Below are positions 8,356 through 16,161 of a DNA stretch of 64,000 bases, piece by piece. A program made the position numbers and the translations under genes. The notes under the pieces were generated by a model. The model was not told the origin of the DNA, searched no databases, and saw nothing but the letters and a program-made list of their open reading frames with translations. Each line of letters starts with the position of its first letter. Position 1 is the stretch's first letter. This stretch comes from Zhongshania aliphaticivorans (GTDB lineage Bacteria; Pseudomonadota; Gammaproteobacteria; Pseudomonadales; Spongiibacteraceae), in contig NZ_CACSIK010000001.1 in NCBI RefSeq assembly GCF_902705875.1, positions 921,993 through 985,992 on the forward strand. The letters run 5' to 3'.

Positions 8356-10209
8356 TTACTTGGATGCAGTTGCCCATGATGGGATTTTAAATACCCAAAA
8401 TGAACCGCCTTGAGATATTGGCTTGGTCAATTCAGCCATGTCTCCGCCCCATAGTGGAACAGCACCGCCGTAGCCGGATGTTACGCCGACGTATTGCTCA
8501 CCGTCCATTTCCCACGTGATTGGTGGCGAAATGATTCCGGATCCAGTTTGGAATTTCCAAAGTTCTTTACCGGTTTCAGCATCAAAGGCTTTAAAGTAAC
8601 CGTCGCCAGTGCCGGTGAATACTAATCCACCTTTAGTGGTGAGTACGCCAGCCCAAAGAGGCATAGGCTCTTTATGTTGCCATTTGATTTTACCAGAGAT
8701 GGGGTCCATAGCCCGCAATACGCCTACGTGGTCGTCGTACATACGTTTTATACGGAAGCCTTGTCCCAAATAAGCGGCACCTTTTTTGTAGGTGACATTT
8801 TCAGTCCAGTAATCTTCCTTCCAGTGGTTGGCGGGAATATAAAACAGGCCGGTATCTGGGCTGTAAGCCATTGGGTTCCAGTTTTTACCACCAAGGAATG
8901 GCGGGGAAACTTCGATAGATTTACCGCGAGTTTCACCTTCTGGAACTGGTGGTGGACGTTGTCCTTTTCTCTCAACAGGTCTGCCGTCATTACCAATACG
9001 TTTCGCCCACGTAATGTTGTCGACAAATGGGAAGCCCTTTTTAAATTTGCCGTTTGTGCGATCTACAACATAGAAAAAGCCATTACGGTCTGCGTGGGCA
9101 GTCGCTTTAACCGTTTTTCCACCTTCGCTGTATTCAAAAAGTACGAGTTCATTGTTACCAGAGAAGTCCCACGCATCGTTGGGTGTGTGCTGGTAAAACC
9201 ATTTTACTTCGCCGGTGCTTGGGTCTACTGCAACCTGACCAGACGTGTAGAGGTTGTCGTAGTCTGCGGGATCGCCACCAGGGGAGGTACGTTTCCATGT
9301 GTTCCATGGTGCAGGGTTGCCAGCACCAACTATGATGGTATTTGTTTCAACGTCAAAGCTAGCGCTCTGCCATGGGGCGCCGCCACCTTGACTCCATGCT
9401 TCCACTTTTCCGGTTTCAGTGTTTGGATCGTCAGGCCAGCTTGGCGCGCGTGGGTCGCCAGTTGGCGTGCTTTTCTTGCCATTCAAACGGCCATAATGCC
9501 CTTCAACAAATGGACGCATCCAAATTTCTTTACCGGTGTCGGGATCACGTGCAAAGAGTTTACCTACCACACCAAATTCGTCACCAGAAGAACCATGGAT
9601 TAGCAGTACTTTACCGGTCTTCTGATCTTTGATTAATGTGGGGGCCCCAGTCATGGTATAGCCCGCTTCGTGGTCGCCGAATTTGACACGCCACGCGACT
9701 TTACCGGTTTTTTTGTTTAACGCAACGACGCCGGCGTCTAGCGTACCAAAGAATACTTTGTCACCAAAAATAGCTGCGCCGCGGTTAACGACGTCACAGC
9801 ATGGGCGAATCCCTTCGGGTAGGCGGTGATTGTATTCCCAAAGCTTTTTACCGCTTTTTGCATCTAAGGCATAAAGGCGAGAATAGGAGCCTGTAACGTA
9901 AACGATGCCATCGTGTATCAATGCTTGTGATTCTTGGCCCCGTTGTTTTTCGTCACCAAACGAGAATGACCATGCTGGCACCATTCTGTTTACATTTTTT
10001 TTGTTGATCATTGTCATCGGGCTGTAGCGCTGCGCTTTTGGCCCAATTCCATAGCCTAGAACATTTTCAGTGGTATCGGCATCATTAACGATATCTTTCC
10101 AGGTGACGTTTTTAGCATTTACTTGACTTGCCATGCCAGCTACGCAGCTCATAGCGATTGCTATGCTAAAACTGTGCAGCAGGGGGCGTTTTGTTACTCT
10201 TCTTTTCAT
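8356..10209 (-). CDS. exaA: PQQ-dependent alcohol dehydrogenase, ExaA/PedE type (calcium form)
   Basis: Periplasmic quinoprotein that oxidises primary alcohols with PQQ and passes electrons to a cytochrome c. I place the start at the ATG at 10209 because GGGGAAGG precedes it; an ATG at 10224 lacks a ribosome site. The 617 residues include a signal peptide (to about residue 32, AxA-type site VNA), the adjacent cysteine pair C137-C138 of the disulfide ring, and PQQ beta-propeller repeats such as GDGYFKAFDAETGKELWKF. The catalytic Asp is D348 in NDAWDFSGNNE. The residue two further on is S350; lanthanide enzymes (XoxF/PedH) have Asp there, so this is the calcium type. It is transcribed away from the cytochrome gene. 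Confidence 0.93.
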   Translation of the reverse strand: MKRRVTKRPLLHSFSIAIAMSCVAGMASQVNAKNVTWKDIVNDADTTENVLGYGIGPKAQRYSPMTMINKKNVNRMVPAWSFSFGDEKQRGQESQALIHDGIVYVTGSYSRLYALDAKSGKKLWEYNHRLPEGIRPCCDVVNRGAAIFGDKVFFGTLDAGVVALNKKTGKVAWRVKFGDHEAGYTMTGAPTLIKDQKTGKVLLIHGSSGDEFGVVGKLFARDPDTGKEIWMRPFVEGHYGRLNGKKSTPTGDPRAPSWPDDPNTETGKVEAWSQGGGAPWQSASFDVETNTIIVGAGNPAPWNTWKRTSPGGDPADYDNLYTSGQVAVDPSTGEVKWFYQHTPNDAWDFSGNNELVLFEYSEGGKTVKATAHADRNGFFYVVDRTNGKFKKGFPFVDNITWAKRIGNDGRPVERKGQRPPPVPEGETRGKSIEVSPPFLGGKNWNPMAYSPDTGLFYIPANHWKEDYWTENVTYKKGAAYLGQGFRIKRMYDDHVGVLRAMDPISGKIKWQHKEPMPLWAGVLTTKGGLVFTGTGDGYFKAFDAETGKELWKFQTGSGIISPPITWEMDGEQYVGVTSGYGGAVPLWGGDMAELTKPISQGGSFWVFKIPSWATASK

Positions 10210-10575
10210 GACCTTCCCCTTCATTGTAGTTATGACTTACGCATCAGGTGCTTGCGTAGACGTCGCGGATGTTGGCATGGCTGGGCTAGGTAGGCGACGG
10301 AGAAAATCACGACTGACCGAGGAGTATTGGTAGTACTAGTCGGGATAATTTCCCGATGAAAAGGTAACCCTTTGTTACATGGTTTTTTTTTAATTACACG
10401 AATGACAGCTTATGCTTTGGTTCTTGGTCAGGCGGTTTGCAACCAATGGCTTAGCAGCCCACTACTAAAGTTGGATACGGAATAGCATCTTAGGTTTCTA
10501 AAATAAGCGTATAAGCAACTGCGCTGATATTGTGCTGAGCGCTTACTAAAAAATATATCAAAAAGGTGTGTGATT
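10210..10575. other. Divergent dehydrogenase/cytochrome promoter region
   Basis: About 365 bp between the dehydrogenase (leftward) and cytochrome c (rightward) starts. By analogy with exaA/exaB of Pseudomonas it should contain binding sites for the LuxR-type regulators encoded to the left. I could not identify a convincing palindrome or sigma-54 site. Confidence 0.4.
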
Positions 10576-11001
10576 ATGTCGTTCTCCCAGTTTTTTAAAT
10601 TACTTATTTGTGCCTGCACGCTCATGTGGGTTTCCAGCGCTTTTAGTCACGGTAATGTTACGCCGCAGCCTGTTGATACTGGCGATCTGCCGGATTTAGG
10701 ACAAGAAGCTTTGACGAAAAATCCATTTCGTGAAGGTAATGAGTTGGGAGAATTAAACGCGCAGGCAATAGAGATTGGTGAGAGTGCTTATGCCGGTAAT
10801 TGCGCGGGATGTCATGGTATAGAAGCTCAGTCAGGTGGTTTAACGCCAGATCTACGTGAGCTAACAGAGTGGGATGATGAGTTTTATGTTGGCCGAGTAA
10901 TGAATGGTACTGCTCGTGGTATGCCTTCTTTCAAGACTAATTTGGGTCAAACTGCAATTTGGTCAATTCGTACTTATGTTGAATCAGTGTCGGGCCAGTG
11001 A
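10576..11001 (+). CDS. exaB: Periplasmic cytochrome c, ExaB/PedF-like
   Basis: Small monoheme c-type cytochrome, 141 residues from the ATG at 10576, which is 9 nt after AAAAGG; a GTG at 10570 is too close to that site. The signal peptide covers about residues 1-25 (cleavage near SSAFSHG). The heme motif CAGCH is near residue 75 and a likely axial Met is in GTARGMPSF. It lies divergent from the quinoprotein dehydrogenase, as cytochrome c550 genes do beside exaA/pedE, and is its probable electron acceptor on the way to the terminal oxidase. Confidence 0.88.
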   Translation: MSFSQFFKLLICACTLMWVSSAFSHGNVTPQPVDTGDLPDLGQEALTKNPFREGNELGELNAQAIEIGESAYAGNCAGCHGIEAQSGGLTPDLRELTEWDDEFYVGRVMNGTARGMPSFKTNLGQTAIWSIRTYVESVSGQ

Positions 11002-11389
11002 GGTAGTAGTCAACTATTATTTATAGTGGCTAATTATTTTCATTTTATAAGCCCATTTCAATTACGGAGAGTGTATTGGTTGGCGTAAAACAACGTATCA
11101 ATTAAACCCTCTCCGCCTTTCTTAAGCATATCTGCGCTATCATTGTGACGATATTCCCCTAGTATTTGATGTATATATCATTTATATATTGAGGGCTACT
11201 AAGTGTGTTTTTACCATCAGTGGCATATCTCTACTCTAGTCATTCGTAAAACTGGGGCGGTTATCAATTCGTGAAATGGCAATCGTGGTGTGAATAGAAT
11301 CCGTCCCTAGGTTATTGTGTTAATATGAATGCCTCATTAAAAAAGGCGTCGCAAGGTCATATTCTTAGCGGTGCATAAGGTGTTTTTTG
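11002..11389. other. 388-bp intergenic region
   Basis: Between the cytochrome c and the YkgJ-like gene, same direction. AT-rich with no gene of credible length. It should include the 3' end of the cytochrome transcript and a promoter for the next gene; I see no strong terminator hairpin. Confidence 0.35.
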
Positions 11390-11743
11390 GTGTATCAGAA
11401 CCGAGATATCATTGCGCGACTACGTGAGGATATTCCCTCTTTTGAATGTGTTGAAGGTTGCCATGATTGCTGTGGTCCAGTCACAACTTCCTCTGAAGAA
11501 ATGTCGCGTTTACCGCGTAAGACCAACGCGGAATATGAAGCCGCGCTAAGTGAATTCAATTGTGTTCATTTAGGGCCGAAGGGGTGTACGGTTTATGGTG
11601 AGCGGCCATTGATCTGTCGCTTGTTTGGTACTACACCGCGGATGCCTTGCCCAAATGGCCGTCGGCCAGAAACAATGGTAGACGAACAAACGGAACGCCA
11701 AGTTCATCATTACATTGCAAGCACACGACAGGTGTTGGTATAG
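11390..11743 (+). CDS. YkgJ-family cysteine-cluster protein
   Basis: 117 residues; GTG start at 11390 chosen over TTG at 11387 because AAGG lies 9 nt upstream of it. The defining cluster is C-x3-C-x2-CC (FECVEGCHDCCGP) near the N-terminus, followed by NCVHLGPKGCTVYGERPLICR and a further Cys in MPCPNG, the YkgJ/FliB-type putative zinc- or iron-chelating domain. No signal peptide. Function of the family is not established; metal binding is inferred from the cysteines. It is a single gene converging on the NDH-2 gene. Confidence 0.8.
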   Translation: MYQNRDIIARLREDIPSFECVEGCHDCCGPVTTSSEEMSRLPRKTNAEYEAALSEFNCVHLGPKGCTVYGERPLICRLFGTTPRMPCPNGRRPETMVDEQTERQVHHYIASTRQVLV

Positions 11744-11814
11744 CGGGCCACCCACCGAATATGTTTTCACGTCTTTTTATAGGAATAAATCCTAGCTTGG
11801 GTGTAGGGTAGATA

Positions 11815-11840
11815 GCGAGCGGCGGAAAGCAGCCGCCCGC
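11815..11840. terminator. GC-rich hairpin between convergent genes
   Basis: gcgagcggc (11815-11823) pairs with gccgcccgc (11832-11840) with one mismatch and an 8-nt loop, between the YkgJ-like gene and the NDH-2 gene, which converge. No long T-run on either side, so intrinsic termination is only possible. Confidence 0.35.
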
Positions 11841-11846
11841 GATGCT

Positions 11847-13151
11847 TCAATGTAATTTTAGTTTAGGTTTAATCGCACGATGAATGCGTCCCGCCAAGGC
11901 AATGAGCAGTGAGTGATACAGGCCATGAACAGCAAGTAAATGCATACGATACAATGATAAGTATACGAGACGTGCAATGGGACCACCAATGCGCATTTCA
12001 CTGCCAATAGAACCACTCATTAAGCCACCTACCGTATTGTAATTACTTAGTGATACTAAGGAACCAAAGTCACGATAGCGGAAAGGTTTCAGCGATTTAT
12101 TACGTCGACTCCTCAGTATATTTTTATACACCAAACTCGCCATTTGATGTGCGGCTTGGGCTCTGGGAGGAACGAAGCCACCATTTGGCAGTGGGCAACT
12201 TGCGCAATCGCCGATTACAAACACGTGTTCGTCTGTAGTTGATTGTAAAGTATTTAAGACGGCGAGTTGGTTGCGGCTATTAGATTCTAATCCCGTAATA
12301 CTTGTTAGCAGTGGCGGTGCCTTGATGCCAGTAGCCCACACCCGAATGTCACACTCTATTACCTCGTCGCTATTGGTGATAAAACCCTGTTCTGTACACT
12401 CTTTAACGCCGGTGTCGCAACGGACTTCTATGCCGATTTTTTCTAAGGTTCGTTGAGCCGCTTTGGAAAGTTTTTCTGACAACGCAGGCAATATTCGTGG
12501 ACCAGCTTCTACTAAGGTAATGTGATAATTTACATTTTCGCTGTCGTTATGCTGATAACCTGACAGACTGAGTGCAGTATGTTGCAGCTCAGCGGCAAGT
12601 TCTACCCCCGTGGCACCACCGCCAACAATACCTATGTGTAAAGTTGGCTTGTCGTTAAAGGTATTTAAAGCGGTGCATCTTAGCCGGTCTGTTTGATTCA
12701 ATAAATGTTGATGAAAGCGTTCTGCTTGCGCCTTGTCATCTAAGAAATAACAATTTTCCTTTGCGCCGCTCACGTCGAAGTCATTACTGATGCCGCCGAT
12801 AGCGATAACTACGTAGGTATAAGCGAGAGTTTGAACCGGCGTAATTAGTTCTCCATTGTCATCGTAACGTTCTGCTAGTATTAATTGCTGATTTTTGCAA
12901 TCTATTGTTTCTAAGCTGCCCAGTACAAAATTAAAATGATTCTTTTTACCGTGGTAGCGGTAGTTTAACTCGTCAAAGGACGAGTCGAGTGAGCCGGCGG
13001 CAACTTCATGCAATAGCGGTTTCCAGATGTGACTTGGATTTTTATCAATGAGAATGATTTGTGTTTTTTTACTGCGTTTGAATTTTTTGCCAAGTTGCGT
13101 TGCTAGTGCCAAACCACCGGCGCCGCCACCAATAATGACGATGTTTTCCAT
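11847..13151 (-). CDS. ndh: NAD(P)/FAD-dependent oxidoreductase, type II NADH dehydrogenase (NDH-2)
   Basis: Peripheral membrane flavoprotein that oxidises NADH and reduces quinone without proton pumping. 434 residues from the ATG at 13151, preferred because the ATG at 13160 sits directly on the weak GAG site. FAD-binding motif IVIIGGGAGGLALA at the N-terminus, family signature HIWKPLLHEVAAGS near residues 52-65, second dinucleotide site GIVGGGATGVELAAEL near 168-183, and VFVIGDCASCPLPNGG for FAD at about 313. The C-terminal region is basic and amphipathic, fitting membrane association. It is downstream of the proline iminopeptidase on the same strand (84 bp gap) and may be read from that operon. 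Confidence 0.85.
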   Translation of the reverse strand: MENIVIIGGGAGGLALATQLGKKFKRSKKTQIILIDKNPSHIWKPLLHEVAAGSLDSSFDELNYRYHGKKNHFNFVLGSLETIDCKNQQLILAERYDDNGELITPVQTLAYTYVVIAIGGISNDFDVSGAKENCYFLDDKAQAERFHQHLLNQTDRLRCTALNTFNDKPTLHIGIVGGGATGVELAAELQHTALSLSGYQHNDSENVNYHITLVEAGPRILPALSEKLSKAAQRTLEKIGIEVRCDTGVKECTEQGFITNSDEVIECDIRVWATGIKAPPLLTSITGLESNSRNQLAVLNTLQSTTDEHVFVIGDCASCPLPNGGFVPPRAQAAHQMASLVYKNILRSRRNKSLKPFRYRDFGSLVSLSNYNTVGGLMSGSIGSEMRIGGPIARLVYLSLYRMHLLAVHGLYHSLLIALAGRIHRAIKPKLKLH

Positions 13152-13235
13152 AGTACACATCTCGCTATAAGTTTTGCGCGAAGATTAGCAGTGGTGAGTA
13201 CGAGGGTATATTCGCCATAAGTCGTGATGGAGGCG

Positions 13236-14210
13236 TCACTTAGTCCTGATTCTAGCAGTGCGTGCGAGTTTCTTAATGTATTGATCCGTACTATTCACCA
13301 ACGCGGAAATCATTTTTTCTTCTTCAATCAAATGTCCGGTGTTGTCGAGTAGGATGAGCTCGCTGTCGGGTATTGCCGCGGCGAGCTGTTGAGAGGCGCT
13401 AAGTAAACAGGTTCGGTCTAGAGTACCGTGAATAATGGTGACCGGCACCTTGGGGAGTTTGTCGATATTCGCGAGAATTTGGTTTTCCACGATGAAGTAG
13501 CGATGGTGTGCGTAGTGAGTTTCTATTTTTACTTTGCGGATAAGTGCATCATCGGCGGCTCTATTAGTGCCAGAGGGTGTTAGGTTGTGAGTAGCGACTT
13601 TGTTCGACCAGCGTGACCAAATACCCGCATATTTTAGTTGCGTGGAATGATCGCCGTGGTGAAGGCGCTGGTAAAAAGCTGTGACGAGGTCGTGTCGTTC
13701 ATTGCGGGGAATTTCTTGGGTAAAGGCTTTCCAGTCGCTGGGGAATAGTTCGCTGGCACCGTGTTGTGCAAACCAAAGCAGGTCTTTTCCTCTTGCTAGA
13801 AACGTGCCCCGCAATATCAGGCCGCTTGTTTGTTCGGGGTGAGCTTGGGCGTAAAGCAATCCTAAACATGCCCCCCATGAGCCGCCAAATACTAGCCACT
13901 GCTTAATATTGTAGTGTTGTCGTATACGCTCTAAATCGTCTATCAGGTATTGGCTGGTATTGTTTTTGAGTTCGCCGTTGGGGGTAGACAGTCCACAACC
14001 GCGCTGATCATAGGCGATAATATAGTAGCGGGAGGGATCGAAATAACGACGGTGATTGTTGTTACAACTGGAGCCGGGTCCTCCGTGAAGAAATACCACG
14101 GGAATCCCGTGCGGGTTGCCGCTGGCTTCCGCATAGATCTGATGCGTTGACTCCGTATTGATGTACGAAGCGAAACTGCTGCTGGGTGGATAGCGTTTTT
14201 TGAGGATCAT
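13236..14210 (-). CDS. pip: Proline iminopeptidase (alpha/beta hydrolase)
   Basis: Peptidase S33 family enzyme that releases N-terminal proline from peptides; 324 residues, usual length 310-325, no signal peptide. Oxyanion motif HGGPGSSC near residue 43, YDQRGCGLSTP signature, nucleophile Ser in GGSWGACL near residue 109, later Asp in HGTLDRTC and His in DNTGHLIEE. Its ATG directly follows the TAA of the sensor kinase gene, without its own good ribosome site, so translation is probably coupled. A peptidase inside a pump and two-component operon is unusual and may point to a peptide-like signal or substrate. Confidence 0.9.
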   Translation of the reverse strand: MILKKRYPPSSSFASYINTESTHQIYAEASGNPHGIPVVFLHGGPGSSCNNNHRRYFDPSRYYIIAYDQRGCGLSTPNGELKNNTSQYLIDDLERIRQHYNIKQWLVFGGSWGACLGLLYAQAHPEQTSGLILRGTFLARGKDLLWFAQHGASELFPSDWKAFTQEIPRNERHDLVTAFYQRLHHGDHSTQLKYAGIWSRWSNKVATHNLTPSGTNRAADDALIRKVKIETHYAHHRYFIVENQILANIDKLPKVPVTIIHGTLDRTCLLSASQQLAAAIPDSELILLDNTGHLIEEEKMISALVNSTDQYIKKLARTARIRTK

Positions 14211-15473
14211 TTAAAAATCTATTCTTGCCTCGTGGCCTTGGGGCTGGCTGTCATTGTGGTAGCGCCACTTAAAACGCTCGGCCAATTTGCGACTTAAATC
14301 CAGGCCCAAACCAAAGCCAAGCTCTTCATTGAGGGACTTGTCGTGATCGATTTCGCGATTGCAAATGCGAACATGTGTACCCCGTTGGTAAATATTAACT
14401 TCACCTTCTTGGGTGTGCTGAAAGGCATTGCGAATTAAATTATCTAATAAAATTTTTGCCGGAACGTGGGGAAGTAAAACCGTGGCGTTTTCGGTATCAA
14501 TGTTCACTGTCACCGCTTTGTCTTGCAATAGATATTGCAGGTCTTGATGACATTGCTCTAAGAGTAAATCTAGTCGTATTTCTTGCGTGGGAAGGTCTGT
14601 GCTGTCTTCGCGGCTGAGCCATAACAGGGTTTCCGTGAGGTGTCGCATGGTGGTGCTGGCTCGGTCAATGCGATCAATTATCCGTTTTTCATTGGGCTCT
14701 GGGTTGGGGTGAATTTTTTTCATTAATTCAATATTGCTGCTAATGGTGGCGATGGGGGTGCGCAGTTCATGGCTTGCGTGGCGAAGAAATTTTTGTTCGC
14801 GCTCTAGAGTTTCTTGAACCGAAAGCAGGCTGCCACGAATTAAGTCGGCCAAGGTGTTGAGCTCGTTGTAGCGAAATACCGGCGGTTGTTGCATTAAGCC
14901 TTTTGGGCTTAAATTTTTAGCCCAGTCGCGTAAGGCCTCGACGGGGTGGGCGACGGAACGAAGTATGATTAACAGGAGAGTAAGAAAAATAAGCAGTACG
15001 GTGATACCAATAAACAGCGCTTTACTGGTTGGTGTGAATTTTCGGAAGTGTATCATGCTCTCGAAATTTGGCGGGCCACTATATCGAGAGACATAGCAGA
15101 CCTTACCGTCGGCGGTGACCGCCTGGGTAACAAAATAGGCCTTAGTGGGCTTGGTGAAAATATTTGGTTGAATGATGTATTTTTTTAATTCGTAGGGGCG
15201 CGAGGGCTGCTCGTCAATGTTTTCTTTAATGACAGCCGGTACTTTGTCCCAGTCATCGGTAATATGAAAATCAAGTAAAGTGGCGTAGCCATTTTCGTCA
15301 AGGGTGACCGCTCTGGCAACATCAACCATATTCTGCCGAGTGATGGTATCCAAGCCGTGTATGAAGTACTGAATTGTAATGACGGAATAGAGCGCAACTA
15401 AGCTAGACACAAGAAACAGTAGGCTCAGTAAAACATAGAGCCGTAGGCTGTAGCCGAGTTTTCTGGTTTGCAT
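14211..15473 (-). CDS. Membrane sensor histidine kinase, QseC/PmrB-like
   Basis: 420-residue inner-membrane kinase: TM1 about residues 12-34, periplasmic sensor region about 35-140, TM2 about 148-169 (ALFIGITVLLIFLTLLLIIL), HAMP-like linker, HisKA with H in LRHASHELRTPIATISSNIE near residue 234, and HATPase with N-box NLIRNAFQHTQEG and G-box GFGLGLDLSRKLA. It lies between the OmpR-type regulator (11 bp upstream) and the iminopeptidase (abutting), so it belongs to the RND pump operon and probably senses the pump's substrate or envelope stress. Confidence 0.85.
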   Translation of the reverse strand: MQTRKLGYSLRLYVLLSLLFLVSSLVALYSVITIQYFIHGLDTITRQNMVDVARAVTLDENGYATLLDFHITDDWDKVPAVIKENIDEQPSRPYELKKYIIQPNIFTKPTKAYFVTQAVTADGKVCYVSRYSGPPNFESMIHFRKFTPTSKALFIGITVLLIFLTLLLIILRSVAHPVEALRDWAKNLSPKGLMQQPPVFRYNELNTLADLIRGSLLSVQETLEREQKFLRHASHELRTPIATISSNIELMKKIHPNPEPNEKRIIDRIDRASTTMRHLTETLLWLSREDSTDLPTQEIRLDLLLEQCHQDLQYLLQDKAVTVNIDTENATVLLPHVPAKILLDNLIRNAFQHTQEGEVNIYQRGTHVRICNREIDHDKSLNEELGFGLGLDLSRKLAERFKWRYHNDSQPQGHEARIDF

Positions 15474-15484
15474 ATTGCTGAGCT

Positions 15485-16159
15485 CTATTCTGGTGGCGGG
15501 CGCAAGGCAAAACCTTGACTGCCAACGGTATGAATTAATGTGCTGTTATTATCTTGATCAAGCTGCTTACGTAAATTATACAAATGCACTTTTAGACTAT
15601 TACTGTCCGGAATATTATCTCCCCACACCACTTGCATCAGCTTTTCTCGGCTTACGGGAGCAGGACTTTGCCGCGCTAAAGTTTCTAAAATTTTAAAACC
15701 TGTGGGCGAAAGTTTAAGAAATTCACCACCGCGCTTAGCCTGCTTTTGGCGGGTGTCAATTTCTAAATCTGCAATGCGCAATTTATCTACTTGGCCGCTA
15801 CGCCGTTTGGCAAGGGCTTTGATTCTGACGAGTAATTCTTCTAGCTCAAAGGGTTTTACTAAATAGTCGTCGGTGCCGGAGGCAAAGCCTTCTAGCTTTT
15901 CTTCCAATGTGTCTCTGGCGGTGAGCATTAACACCGGCGTGTCTATGCCCTCGCTGCGCATGGCGGCACACACCGACAGGCCATTCATTTTTGGCATGTT
16001 GATATCAAGAATAATTGCGTCATAGTGGTGTTGTTGAATAAGATTTAGCCCGGCCACACCATTGGCGGCGTGGTCACAGGTAACTGACTCCAATTCAAAG
16101 AAGTCCACTACCGTGGCCGCCAGATCCAAATCATCCTCTACTAACAAAATATTCATCAT
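15485..16159 (-). CDS. OmpR-family response regulator, QseB/PmrA-like
   Basis: 224 residues. Receiver with acidic pair E8-D9-D10, acceptor Asp in IILDINMPKMNG (residue 52), Thr in MLTARD and Lys in LVKPFELEELL; C-terminal winged helix with LKVHLYNLRKQL and the TVGSQGFAL hairpin. It starts 2 nt after the stop codon of the RND permease and is followed by its cognate kinase, so pump and regulator are co-transcribed. Probable autoregulator and activator of the operon. Confidence 0.88.
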   Translation of the reverse strand: MMNILLVEDDLDLAATVVDFFELESVTCDHAANGVAGLNLIQQHHYDAIILDINMPKMNGLSVCAAMRSEGIDTPVLMLTARDTLEEKLEGFASGTDDYLVKPFELEELLVRIKALAKRRSGQVDKLRIADLEIDTRQKQAKRGGEFLKLSPTGFKILETLARQSPAPVSREKLMQVVWGDNIPDSNSLKVHLYNLRKQLDQDNNSTLIHTVGSQGFALRPPPE

Positions 16160-16161
16160 AA

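Noticed and set aside
8674..9603. Long rightward open frame opposite the quinoprotein dehydrogenase
   Set aside because: Antisense shadow of a well supported gene; no ribosome site, no family features, aromatic-rich nonsense composition.
8356..10209. Lanthanide-dependent XoxF/PedH-type dehydrogenase
   Set aside because: The diagnostic Asp two residues after the catalytic Asp is Ser here.
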